A stretch of DNA of 64,000 bases, taken from assembly GCA_963739085.1 (NCBI GenBank), contig CAVTZA010000007.1, positions 62,001 through 126,000 on the forward strand, given 5' to 3'. A program made the position numbers and the translations under genes. The notes beneath the pieces were generated by a model that saw only the letters and a program-made list of their open reading frames with translations, ran no database searches and was not told the origin of the DNA. Below, piece by piece: positions 42,551 to 51,900 of this stretch. The stretch's first letter is position 1; each line of letters begins with the position of its first letter. The stretch comes from DATFQE01 sp963739085. Its GTDB lineage: Bacteria; Actinomycetota; Thermoleophilia; Gaiellales; Gaiellaceae.

Positions 42551-43754
42551 GCGCGACCCCCTCGCGGGCGGGCGAGCCGAGCACCTCGGCGAGATCGTCG
42601 CCCGCGCGCAGGACGGCAACGGGCACACCCGACGCCTGGAGGCGCAGGAGCAATGGCTCCGTCGTCGACTTCGGGTGGGTGGCGAAGCTGGCGGCGTCCA
42701 CGAACACCAGCGCGACCCGCCGGCGGGCCCTCGCCCGCTGCGCGAGCCGGTCCGCCAGAGCCGCAGTCACCGAGGACGTGACGACGACGAGCTCGAGCGC
42801 ACGCGCAGCCGGCGATGCCTCGTCGGCGAGCAGGTTGGCGAGCGGCTCCGGACCGTCGGGCTCGACCGCCGCGAGGAGCTCGAGCGCCAGCCGCCACTCG
42901 GCACCGTGCGTGTGCACCTCCTGGATCGCCCGGCGGGCGCCGTTGACGACGAGCACGGCCCGCCGCCCCGCGTGAACGTGGGACTGGAGGATCGAGCCTG
43001 CGGCGCGCACCTGCAGCTCGAAGCTCGAGGTCGGAGGCGTCCCCACCTCGAGGCCTGCTTGGGCGTCGAGGATGACCGCGATCTCATCGCGGGCGGCGTC
43101 GTCGAAATCCTTGACCATCAGCTCGCCGCGCCGCGCCGTCGTCGGCCAGTGCACCTTCCGTAGCGACTCGCCCTGCTGGTACTCGCGGACGCTGTGGAGG
43201 TCGAACCCGGCCGGGCGCCACAGCGCGAGGCGGCGGCCCTGGTGGGCCTCGATCCCCTGCGTGAACAGCCCGTCGAGCTCGACGAGCCGCGGGTAGACGA
43301 GCAGGTTCCCCTCACCCGGCAGCGGCTGCTCGACGCGCTCGAGGCCGAACGGATCGTCGAGCACGACACGCGCCTCGGTGAAGGCGTAACGGCCGCGCGG
43401 AAGGGACTGGAGCACGTAGCGTGCGGCCAGCCGGTTTCCCCGCCGCTCGAGCACGGTTGACCGCTCACCGAGGCGCCCGATCCGCTCGACGAGCAGGACC
43501 GACGACGGAACGAGCGACGTCTCGGGCTGGAGCTCGACCTCCACGAGGACGTCCGCGCCCTCTATGTGGTCCGTATGGCCGGTCCGGCGCTCCACGCGCA
43601 TCGGCCGCCGCAGCGCGCGCGCCCACGCCCAGGCGAGCAACACCGCGAGCGAGAGCCCGACGGCAACCGGATACAGGGCGCGCGAACCGAACGCCCATGC
43701 AGCGACATACGTGACCGCCGCGAGCAGGAGCAGCAGCCGACCTCGCAGTGTCAT
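42543..43754 (-). CDS. DUF58 protein with vWA-like fold
   Basis: A 403-residue protein: two N-terminal helices (about 8-45), a beta-rich middle region, and the DUF58 signature VREYQQGESLRKVHWPTTARRGELMVKDF followed by a vWA-like part (EIAVILDAQAGLE). DUF58 proteins are partners of MoxR ATPases. The ATG at 43754 has no Shine-Dalgarno site; the sequence in front belongs to a 178-base inverted-repeat element that separates it from moxR. Confidence 0.9.
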   Translation of the reverse strand: MTLRGRLLLLLAAVTYVAAWAFGSRALYPVAVGLSLAVLLAWAWARALRRPMRVERRTGHTDHIEGADVLVEVELQPETSLVPSSVLLVERIGRLGERSTVLERRGNRLAARYVLQSLPRGRYAFTEARVVLDDPFGLERVEQPLPGEGNLLVYPRLVELDGLFTQGIEAHQGRRLALWRPAGFDLHSVREYQQGESLRKVHWPTTARRGELMVKDFDDAARDEIAVILDAQAGLEVGTPPTSSFELQVRAAGSILQSHVHAGRRAVLVVNGARRAIQEVHTHGAEWRLALELLAAVEPDGPEPLANLLADEASPAARALELVVVTSSVTAALADRLAQRARARRRVALVFVDAASFATHPKSTTEPLLLRLQASGVPVAVLRAGDDLAEVLGSPAREGVAHG

Positions 43755-43757
43755 TTT

Positions 43758-43935
43758 AGAAGGAGGGCCTGACGGAATATCGGCTGAGTCGCCGGGCCGC
43801 GCTGCTCGCCCCGAGGACTGCGTCCTCAGTCGCGCCCACGCTACGCGTCCGGATACACGGACGCTCCCTGCGTCCTTGCCTCGGAACGACCATCGCACCC
43901 CGGCAACGAGCGACATTCCGCCAGACCCTCCTGCT
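43758..43935. repeat. 178-base element bounded by 21-base inverted repeats (MITE-like)
   Basis: Ends AGAAGGAGGGCCTGACGGAAT (43758-43778) and its inverted partner at 43915-43935 agree at 18 of 21 positions. Inside are two further hairpins, GAGGAC/GTCCTC and GCGTCCG/CGGACGC. The element begins at the moxR stop codon and ends four bases before the DUF58 start, in an operon whose other genes overlap. It has the form of a miniature inverted-repeat element or a large structured intergenic palindrome. No direct target repeat is evident. Confidence 0.6.
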
Positions 43936-44896
43936 AAACGGGGACGGGGGTCTTCTCGACGGCGTCGCGGACGAGCTCGGCGCCCGACAACCCCGCGGCG
44001 CGCGCCTCGGGCGCAAGGATGAGCCGGTGGGCGAGGACCGCCTCGGCGACGGCCTTCACGTCGTCGGGCACGGCGTAGTCACGCTCGTCGTAGAGCGCCC
44101 TCGCTTTCGCCACGCGCAGGAGCGCGATGCCGGACCGCGGGCTCGCGCCGAGGTAGAGGCGCGGGTCCGAGCGCGTGTGCCGCAGGAGCGCGACCACGTA
44201 CCGGTTCAGGCTCTCCTCGACGAAGATGCGGCGGGCCTCGTCGATGACAGCAAGGATCTCCTGCGTCCCGGTGACGGGCTCGAGCGCGTCGAGCGGCGGT
44301 TCACTCGTTTGCTCGGTGAGCATCTTGGCCTCGTCCGAGAGCGGCGGGTAACCGATTGCGATCCGCATCGTGAAGCGGTCGAGCTGGGCCTCGGGAAGCG
44401 GGTACGTCCCCTCGTACTCGATCGGGTTCTGGGTCGCCATCACCATGAACGGCCGGCCGAGCTCGTGGGTGACGCCGTCGATCGTCGCCTGGTTCTCCTG
44501 CATCGACTCGAGCAGGGCGGCCTGTGTCTTCGGCGAGGCGCGGTTGATCTCGTCGACGAGCAGCAGGTTGGTGAAGACCGGGCCCGGACGGAACTCGAAA
44601 GCGTTCGACTTCTGGTTGAAGACGTTGACGCCGGTCACGTCCGAGGGCAGCAGGTCGGGGGTGAACTGCAGCCGTGAGAACCTGCAGTCGAGCGAGCGCG
44701 AGAGCGCCTTCGCGAGCATCGTCTTCCCCACTCCCGGGAAGTCCTCGATGATCAGGTGCCCCTCGCTGACGAGGCAGAGGACGCACATGCGCAGCGTCTC
44801 CTCGGGCGCGTGCACGACGCGCGCGAGGTTCTCCGTGAGGGAGCGGAGGACGGCCGAGGCCGACGTGGCGGCGACGCGCTCCCTACCGGCTTCCAT
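43934..44896 (-). CDS. MoxR-type AAA+ ATPase
   Basis: A 320-residue MoxR ATPase: Walker A GVGKT (55-59), Walker B LLLVDEINRASPKTQAALLE (111-130), sensor 1 ATQNPIEYEGTYPLPEAQLDRF, and a C-terminal lid with GASPRSGIALL. MoxR proteins act as chaperones that load metal or assemble partners carrying vWA/DUF58 domains. The ATG at 44896 has GGAGGAG upstream and overlaps the coaBC end by 14 bases. The stop codon is part of the inverted-repeat element. Confidence 0.94.
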   Translation of the reverse strand: MEAGRERVAATSASAVLRSLTENLARVVHAPEETLRMCVLCLVSEGHLIIEDFPGVGKTMLAKALSRSLDCRFSRLQFTPDLLPSDVTGVNVFNQKSNAFEFRPGPVFTNLLLVDEINRASPKTQAALLESMQENQATIDGVTHELGRPFMVMATQNPIEYEGTYPLPEAQLDRFTMRIAIGYPPLSDEAKMLTEQTSEPPLDALEPVTGTQEILAVIDEARRIFVEESLNRYVVALLRHTRSDPRLYLGASPRSGIALLRVAKARALYDERDYAVPDDVKAVAEAVLAHRLILAPEARAAGLSGAELVRDAVEKTPVPV

Positions 44897-46060
44897 CTCG
44901 CTCCTCCAGGAGGCGCTCGACCTCGTCGAGCACGGCTGCCGCGATCTGGTGCTTCGGCGCGCGTCCGACCGCGCGCTCACCGACAGCGCTCACCAGCACG
45001 ACCTCGTTCTCGGTCGCGTCGAAGCCGATGTCATCGCGGGACACGTCGTTGTAGACGATCAGGTCCACCTCTTTGTTACTGCGTTTTGCGCGCGCTCGTT
45101 CCAGACCGTTCCCCCCGGCCTCCGCCGCGAAGCCTACGAGCAACTGCCCGTTCCGGCGGGTCCTGCCGAGCTCAGCGAGTACGTCGCGGGTCGGCTCGAG
45201 CGACACCGCCCAGGCCTTCCCGTCCTTCGGGCGCTTGTCCTCGCGGGTCTCCGTCGGACGGTAGTCCGCCACCGCCGCGGCCATCACGACCAGGTCGGCG
45301 TCGGACCGCCCGAGCACCTCGCGTGCGACGTCCTCCGCCGTCGGTGCCGAGACGAGCTCGATCCCGTCGGGCGCCGTCACGCTCAGGTTGGAACCGACGA
45401 GGGTGACCGCAGCCCCGCGACGGTCGGCCTCCTCGGCGAGCGCGACGCCCATCCGGCCGGACGAGCGGTTGCCGATGTAGCGCACGGCATCGAGTGGCTC
45501 GCGCGTCCCGCCGGCCGCGACGACGACGCGCTTCCCGGCCAGCGCGCCCGTCCCGCGCGCGAGGAGCTCGCGGATGCGCTGCGGCGATCTCACGGGGCTC
45601 GGCCATCCTCCCCACGCCCGAGCCACCCTCGGCGAGCTCGCCTTCCGCAGGCCCGACGAACTCCGCGCCGCGCGAACGCAGCAGCGTCGGCGTTGGCCTG
45701 GGTCGCCGGGTGCGACCACATGCGGTCGTTCATCGCCGGTGCGAGGACGAGCGGACCGCGATGCGCGAGCGCGGCCTCGGTGAGGACGTTGTCGGCGAGC
45801 CCGTGCGCCAGCTTGGCCATCGTGTTCGCGGTCAACGGTGCGATCACGTAGAGGTCTGCCCGCTCGAGATGCGGGTACGGGTCGTCCTTGACCGACCGGC
45901 GTGCGAGGGCGGCAAAGGTCTCCGCGGTGACGAAGCGCTCGGCGGAGCTCGAGACGATCGGGATCACCTCGTGGCCCTCACGAACGAGCGAGCGCAGGAG
46001 CTCGCACGCCTTGTAGGCGGCAATGCCCCCGCTCACGCCGAGCAGGATCCTCGCCCTCAC
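44883..46060 (-). CDS. coaBC: Bifunctional CoaBC (two frameshifts)
   Basis: Three frames join to a 391-residue CoaBC. CoaC part (from GTG 46060): ARILLGVSGGIAAYK, the FMN/substrate region and LAPAMNDRMW. Middle: LRSRGAEFVGPAEGELAEGG and GRMAEP. CoaB part: VVVAAGGTREPLDAVRYIGNRSSGRMG and the Lys of NKEVDLIVYND. Frame breaks lie near 45679-45686 (GACGCTGCTGCG) and 45577-45583 (GCCGCAGCGC); dropping one base at each restores a standard protein. It makes 4'-phosphopantetheine from 4'-phosphopantothenate in CoA synthesis. The function is essential, so assembly errors are the simplest explanation. Confidence 0.85.
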
Positions 46061-46095
46061 GTACTTAATTGTGACGCTAGCGGCGTGGTCGCGGG

Positions 46096-46326
46096 CTAGC
46101 GCGTGTACTCGTGCTCGATCTTGCCCTCGCTGATCTCCTCGAGGGCCATGGTGAGGTAGTTCTTCGAGCGCGACTCCACCAGCGGCGGCGCGAAGTCGTC
46201 GAACGTGCCTTCGCCGAGCTGGTGGTGGTAGTTGTTGATCTGCCGCGCGCGCTTGGCGGCGACGATCACGAGGGCGTACCTCTCTCCGACGTGCTCGAGC
46301 AGGGTGTCGATGCGTGGCTGGATCAC
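46096..46326 (-). CDS. rpoZ: RNA polymerase omega subunit
   Basis: A 76-residue omega subunit: IDTLLEHVGERYALVIVAAKRARQINNYHHQ, then KNYLTMALEEISEGKIEHE. Omega helps fold and hold the beta-prime subunit. The start is a GTG without a Shine-Dalgarno site; TACAGT lies nine bases upstream, so it may also be made from a leaderless message besides read-through from gmk. The mihF-gmk-rpoZ-coaBC order is the classical actinobacterial one. Confidence 0.92.
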   Translation of the reverse strand: MIQPRIDTLLEHVGERYALVIVAAKRARQINNYHHQLGEGTFDDFAPPLVESRSKNYLTMALEEISEGKIEHEYTR

Positions 46327-46367
46327 GGTCGTGACACTGTAGCTGAACTGGTTTCGGAGTCGGTGGC

Positions 46368-46961
46368 TCAGCGCCTGATTCTGAAGCCAGTTCCCGAGGC
46401 TGCCAGGGCGTCGCGGACAATGCCCTCGAGCTCGTCCACGGCTCGATCGAGGTCGTCGTTCTCGATCACGTGGTCGAAGAAGCGCTCCTGCTCCAGCTGT
46501 CGTCGAGCGAGCTCGAGCCGCTCCTCGATCTCCCCCTCGCTCTCGGTCGCGCGTTCGCGGAGGCGGCGTTCGTTCTCCTCGAAGCTCGGCGCCTTGACGA
46601 AGATCGTCACGGCCGTGGGCGCTGTCTTCTTCACCGCGAGAGCACCCTCGGTCTCGAGATCGAGGAGCGGAATGCGGCCGGCGTCGAGGATGCGGTCGAT
46701 CTCGGAGCGGAGCGTCCCCGAGCGCTGTCCCCACTCGAAGACGATGTGCTCGAGGAAGTCTCCGGCCGCGAGCTTGTCGTCGAACTCCCGGTCGGAGATG
46801 AACCAGTACTCGCGACCATTCTTCTCACCGTCCCGCTTGCCGCGCGTCGTCGCCGAGATGGCCAGCTCGAGCTCGGGGATGCGCGCGAGCAGGTTGCGCT
46901 CGAGCGTGCCCTTGCCCGCGCCGGACGTACCGGTCACGACGAAGACGGGCCTCTGCGGCAT
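46368..46961 (-). CDS. gmk: Guanylate kinase
   Basis: A 197-residue GMP kinase with P-loop GTSGAGKGT (11-19), ISATTRGKRDGEKNGREYWFI (GMP-binding), and LDLETEGALAVKK. It converts GMP to GDP. TACGTT ends exactly six bases before the ATG and no Shine-Dalgarno site is visible, so a leaderless promoter is likely in addition to read-through from mihF. Confidence 0.95.
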   Translation of the reverse strand: MPQRPVFVVTGTSGAGKGTLERNLLARIPELELAISATTRGKRDGEKNGREYWFISDREFDDKLAAGDFLEHIVFEWGQRSGTLRSEIDRILDAGRIPLLDLETEGALAVKKTAPTAVTIFVKAPSFEENERRLRERATESEGEIEERLELARRQLEQERFFDHVIENDDLDRAVDELEGIVRDALAASGTGFRIRR

Positions 46962-46982
46962 CCGCAGAACGTAACGGCCGAG

Positions 46983-47315
46983 CTAGCGGTTGTTGAAGAG
47001 GTCGATCAGTTCGGTGCGCTGACGGTCGGAGAGACCGCCCACCGTCTTCGACTGGCTGATCCGCGCCTGGTTGAGGAAGCGACCCGCCTTGACGCGCCCG
47101 AACTTCGGCAGCGCCATGAGGATGTCGAACACCTTCGCGGTGGCGACGTACTCGGGCGGACGCGCGAGAATTCCCTCGATCCCAACGCGGCCGGCCTTCA
47201 GATCTTTCTTCAGCTGAGCCCGCCGCACGCGGATGTCGTTGGCCCTGGCCAGCGCTTCCATTCGTTGATGGTGCGACCGGACGGGCGCTTGGGCCGGAGC
47301 CTTGGTAGTAACCAC
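46983..47315 (-). CDS. mihF: Integration host factor, actinobacterial type (mIHF)
   Basis: The core RRAQLKKDLKAGRVGIEGIL, ILMALPKFGRVKAGRFL and GGLSDRQRTELIDLF matches mycobacterial/Streptomyces IHF, a DNA-binding nucleoid protein with a helix-two-turn-helix. The GTG at 47315 is chosen because a good promoter (TTGATC-16-TAGTAT) ends eight bases before it; the product is 110 residues. A longer frame exists upstream but would read through the promoter. It is first in mihF-gmk-rpoZ-coaBC. Confidence 0.9.
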   Translation of the reverse strand: MVTTKAPAQAPVRSHHQRMEALARANDIRVRRAQLKKDLKAGRVGIEGILARPPEYVATAKVFDILMALPKFGRVKAGRFLNQARISQSKTVGGLSDRQRTELIDLFNNR

Positions 47316-47323
47316 GGCGCGGG

Positions 47324-47351
47324 ATACTAGCAGCTTGGCCAAACCGATCAA
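47324..47351 (-). promoter_or_regulatory. Leaderless promoter of mihF
   Basis: TTGATC (47351-47346), 16 bases, TAGTAT (47329-47324), then eight bases to the GTG at 47315. Both hexamers are close to the housekeeping consensus. Confidence 0.65.
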
Positions 47352-47356
47352 GCGGG

Positions 47357-47383
47357 TAAAAATCCCCTATATGCAGGGATTTT
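47357..47383 (-). terminator. Intrinsic terminator of the pyrimidine operon
   Basis: On the minus strand, one base after the pyrD stop, AAAATCCC pairs with GGGATTTT over eight base pairs with a 9-base loop and continues into TTTTT. It separates the pyr operon from mihF. Confidence 0.85.
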
Positions 47384-47384
47384 A

Positions 47385-48254
47385 CTAGGCGACCGAAAGT
47401 GAAGCCCGCAACGGTCGGGCTTCGTGTGCGAGCCCCGTTGCCTGAGCGGGCGACGAAAAGCCTCTCGCTCGCAGCTCCTCATCCAGCTCTCGCCGCACCC
47501 TGGTCGGCGCCTCGGGGTCGGCGAAGAGCACGGTCCCGAGGGCCACGGCCGCCGCACCTGCGGCCAGGAACTCGAGGGCATCGCGGCCGGTCGCTATGCC
47601 TCCCATTCCGACGATCGGCAGGCCGGTCTCGCGGTAGCACGTGAAGACCGCTGCGAGCGCTACCGGCTTCAGCGCGGGGCCCGAGTACCCGCCGACCGCC
47701 GGCCCGAGCCGCGGCTTCAGCGAGCGCTCGTCGAGCGCCAGCCCGCGGACGGTGTTGACGAGCGAGAGGCCGTCGGCGCCGGCGTCCTGAACGGCCCGAG
47801 CCGCAGCGCCGAGGTCGGGCAGCGCCGCGGAGAGCTTCGCGTAGAGGGGGCGCTCCGTCTCGGCCCGTGCCGCGGCAACGATCTCCGCGGCGTCGCCCTC
47901 GGGCGAGGCGACGTTCGGGCACGAGAGGTTGAGCTCGATCGCGACGACCTCGTGCCGGTGCTCGAGTCGCGCGCACAGGCGCGCGTACTCCTCCGGGCAC
48001 GACCCGCCGACGGACGTCCATACCGGCACGCCCAGCTCGGCCAGGCGCGGCAGGGTCGTCTCGAGGAAGCCGTCGATGCCGGGGTTCTGGAGCCCGATCG
48101 AGTTGAGCATCCCGTGGTCGGTCTCGGCGATCCGGACGGGAGCGTTGCCGGCGCGAGGCTCGGGCGTCACCGTCTTCGTGACGAAGGCGTCCAGGGTGGA
48201 CGCGACCTCGGGCGCCACGAGCGCGTCCAGGCAGCCGGAGGCGTTAAGCAGCAA
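47385..48254 (-). CDS. pyrD: Dihydroorotate dehydrogenase, class 1B catalytic subunit
   Basis: A 289-residue FMN enzyme: LLNASGCLD, NSIGLQNPGIDGF, the catalytic Cys in ELNLSCPNV, SLVNTVRGLALD, GPALKPVALA and IVGMGGIATGRDALEFL. It oxidises dihydroorotate to orotate. The start is TTG at 48254, overlapping the pyrK stop by 11 bases; no better start exists. With the adjacent PyrK it should form the NAD-dependent 1B type rather than the quinone-dependent class 2 enzyme found in mycobacteria. It is the last gene before the terminator. Confidence 0.94.
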   Translation of the reverse strand: MLLNASGCLDALVAPEVASTLDAFVTKTVTPEPRAGNAPVRIAETDHGMLNSIGLQNPGIDGFLETTLPRLAELGVPVWTSVGGSCPEEYARLCARLEHRHEVVAIELNLSCPNVASPEGDAAEIVAAARAETERPLYAKLSAALPDLGAAARAVQDAGADGLSLVNTVRGLALDERSLKPRLGPAVGGYSGPALKPVALAAVFTCYRETGLPIVGMGGIATGRDALEFLAAGAAAVALGTVLFADPEAPTRVRRELDEELRARGFSSPAQATGLAHEARPLRASLSVA

Positions 48255-48903
48255 CGAGCACCGGCCCTTCGACGCAGAGACGCTTGAGCTCGCCGTCGAC
48301 CTCGACGACGCACCCGTAGCAGGCGCCGTAACCGCACGCCATCGGAGCCTCCCACGCCAGCTGGGCGCCGGGTGCACGGGCACGGACGGCCTCGAGCATC
48401 GGCTCCGGGCCGCAGGCAAGGACGTCGAAGCCCACCGGTATCGCCTCGGTGACGAGCGTCGGCTCGATCACCACCTCGGCGTTCGGGACGAGAGCAGCCG
48501 CCTCGGCGTGCCACTCGGAGCGGAAGCCGAGCACCGCCGGCGGCTCCCCGAGCGCGACCGAAAGGTACGGCAGCGGGGCTATGCCGATCCCGCCGCCGAC
48601 GAGCAGCGGCCGATCGACCTCGAGGCGAAAGCCTCTGCCGAGCGGGCCGAGCACGCCGAGCCGCTCGCCGGGCTCGAGCGCGGCGAGCGCACGCGTGCCG
48701 GGCCCGATCGCCTCGAGCAGGAACCAGAGCTCACCGGGAGGCGCGGCGCACAGGCTCATCGGCCGAGGGAGCACGCGCTCCGGCGCGCCGAGCATGAAGA
48801 ACTGGCCGGGCGTCCCGGGGTCGACGCCGCCGCGCGTCACCCGCAGGAGCGTGTACGGGCCGACGGCCTCGACGGCGAGGACGCTAAGCGCTTCGCGCCT
48901 CAT
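48244..48903 (-). CDS. pyrK: Dihydroorotate dehydrogenase electron-transfer subunit
   Basis: A 219-residue ferredoxin-reductase-like protein: FAD-binding region LPRPMSLCAAP, NAD-binding LLVGGGIGIAPLPYLS and LACGPEPML, and the [2Fe-2S] cluster Cys in MACGYGACYGC plus a fourth in RLCVEGP. It passes electrons from PyrD to NAD. The ATG lies 20 bases inside the carB end. Confidence 0.95.
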   Translation of the reverse strand: MRREALSVLAVEAVGPYTLLRVTRGGVDPGTPGQFFMLGAPERVLPRPMSLCAAPPGELWFLLEAIGPGTRALAALEPGERLGVLGPLGRGFRLEVDRPLLVGGGIGIAPLPYLSVALGEPPAVLGFRSEWHAEAAALVPNAEVVIEPTLVTEAIPVGFDVLACGPEPMLEAVRARAPGAQLAWEAPMACGYGACYGCVVEVDGELKRLCVEGPVLVAA

Positions 48904-51900
48904 CGATGCGCTCCTGAAGGGACAAAACGGTCTCGCCACGGGCATTCGCAATCGCGTGTGCGGCGGCGCGGGCTCCGGACAGCGTGGTGATGCACGGGAT
49001 CCGCGCCGACAGCGCCGCCTCGCGGATGCGATAGCCGTCGCTCCGTGCGCCCGATCCACCGCCGGGCGTGTTGACGACGAGGTCGCAGCGTCCCCGGCGG
49101 ACGAGGTCGACCACCGTGTGCCCCTCCCCCTCCTCGCCGACCTTGCGCACACGGTCGACCGGGATCCCGGCGGCGGCGAGCGTTCGGGCCGTCCCCGCAG
49201 TGGCCACGAGCGAGAAGCCGAGGCGGGCGAGCGCATGGGCGAGCGGAACGGCGGCGGTCTTGTCGGCGTCGCGCACGGACAAAAACGCGGTTCCGCCGCT
49301 CGGCAGCGGCCGGCCTGCGGCCCGCTCCGCCTTGGCGAAGGCGGTCGGGAAGTCGGAGGCGCTCGCCATCACCTCGCCGGTCGAGCGCATCTCGGGGCCG
49401 AGCACGGGGTCCGCGCCCGGGAAACGAATGAACGGCAGCACCGCAGCCTTGACGCTCACTTGATGTAACTGGGGGCCGTAGGCCGGGCCGTAGGCCTGAA
49501 GGTCCAGGTCGGCTAGGCGCGCTCCGGCCGCCACCCTGCAGGCGGCGTCCACGAGGTTGGTGCCGATCGCCTTGCTCGCGAACGGGACGGTTCGCGACGC
49601 CCGCGGGTTGACCTCGAGCACGAAGACCTCGCCGTCCGCTACCGCGAGCTGAACGTTGAGCACGCCGACGACGCCGAGCGCGCGGGCGAGCCGCCGGACG
49701 ACGTCCTCGATCTCGGCGGTGGCCGCCTCGGCCAGGCCTGGCGCAGGCAGCACACAGGCGCTGTCGCCCGAGTGCACCCCGGCCTCCTCGACGTGCTGCA
49801 TCACCGCTGCGACCCACGTGTCCTCGCCGTCGGAGACGGCGTCGACGTCGATCTCGACCGCGCTCTCGAGGAAGCGGTCGACGAGCGTGCGCACGCCGTC
49901 GGGCGCCGCGCTCCGCACGGTCTCCTCGTCGTAGCAGACCACCATGTTCCGGCCGCCGAGAACGTAGGACGGGCGCACGAGCACCGGGTAGCCGATGCGT
50001 CGGGCGACAGCCGCAGCCTCGTCCTCGTTGTCGGCCATGCCCCAGGCCGGCACGCGGATGCCCAGGTCGTCGCAGAGTGCCGCAAACCGCTCCCGGTCCT
50101 CGGCGAGGTCGACCGCGTCGAACGGCGTGCCCAGGATGGGCCAACCGGCCGCCTCGAGCGCGCGCGCGAGCTTGAGCGGCGTCTGGCCGCCGAACTGGAT
50201 CACGACGCCGGCCGGCTGCTCGCGCTCGCAGACCGCGAGCACCTCCTCGACGCGCAGCGGCTCGAAATAGAGCCGGTCGGAGGTGTCGTAATCCGTCGAG
50301 ACGGTCTCCGGGTTGCAGTTGACCATCACGGCCTCGTAGCCGAGCGCGCGGAAGCTCTGCGCGGCGTGGACGCAGCAGTAGTCGAACTCGATCCCCTGGC
50401 CGATGCGGTTGGGGCCCGAGCCGAGAATGATTACCGAGCGTCCATCCAGGGCGGATGCCGGTTGCTCGTCGGCCTCGCCCCACGTCGAGTAGTAGTACGA
50501 GGACGCGGCTTCCACCTCGCCGGCGCAAGAGTCGACCCGCCGGTAGGCGGGCCGCACGCCGCAGGACCGGCGCTTCGCGCGCACCTCGTCCTCGGTCGCC
50601 CCGCAGGCGATCGCGAGCTCCGTGTCGGACAGCCCGAGCCGCTTCAGCTGCAGGAAGTCGTCCGCGACGAGGTTGTCGAGCGAGCGGACGCGCGCGAGCG
50701 CCGCGTCCATCCGGTCGAGCTCGGCCTGGAACCATGGGTGCAGGTTCGCGGGCCGCCAGGCGTCGGCGATCTCGCGCGAGCGCATCGCCTTGGCGAACGC
50801 CTCCGTGAAGGTGCGCCCGATCCCCATCGCCTCCCCCACGCTCTTCATCTGCGTGCCGAGCGTCTGGTCGGCGCCGGGGAACTTCTCGAACGCGAAGCGG
50901 GGGAACTTGACGACGACGTAGTCGAGCGTGGGCTCGAAGCTGGCCGGCGTCGTGCGCGTGAGGTCGTTCGGGATCTCGTCGAGCGTGTAGCCGAGCGCGA
51001 GCTTCGCCGCGACCTTCGCGATCGGGTAGCCCGTCGCCTTCGAAGCGAGAGCTGACGAGCGCGAGACGCGTGGGTTCATCTCGATCACGCGCAGCTCGCC
51101 GCTGACGCGCTCGCGCGCGAACTGGATGTTCGCCCCCCCGGTCTCGACGCCGACCGCGCGGATCACGACGAGGGCCGCGTCACGGAGCTCCTGGTAGGCC
51201 TCGTCGGAGAGCGTCATCTGCGGCGCGACGGTGACCGAGTCGCCGGTGTGCACGCCCATCGGGTCGAGGTTCTCGATCGAGCAGACGACGACGACGTTGT
51301 CGACCTTGTCGCGCATCAGCTCGAGCTCGAACTCGTCCCAGCCGAGCAACGACTCCTCGACCAGCACCTGGTGCACCGGGCTCTCGCGGAACGCGCGCTC
51401 GAGCAGCGCCTCGAACTCCGGCCAGGAGTAGGCCGTGCCGCCGCCGTGCCCACCCAACGTGAACGCGGGGCGGAGGATGACCGGGAACGTGAGCTCGTCG
51501 GGCACGTCGTCCCAGCTCGCGACGACGGTGGACTCGGGCACCTTCAGCCCGGCCATGCGCACGGTCTCGCGGAAGCGGTCGCGGTCCTCGGCGCGGCGGA
51601 TGACGTCGACCGGTGCGCCGATCAGCTCGATGCCGAGATCGGCGAGGACGCCCGACTCGGCCAGCTCGAGCGCGAGGTTGAGCGCGGTCTGCCCGCCCAT
51701 CGTCGGCAGCAAGGCGTCGGGCTCCTCGCGGGCGAGCACGTCGATGAGGGCTTCGAAGTCGAGCGGCTCGACGTAGGTGCGGTCGGCGAACCCGGGGTCG
51801 GTCATGATCGTCGCCGGATTCGAGTTGACGACGACCGTGCGGAATCCGTCTTCGCGCAGCACCTTCAGCGCCTGGCAGCCCGCGTAGTCGAACTCGCAGG

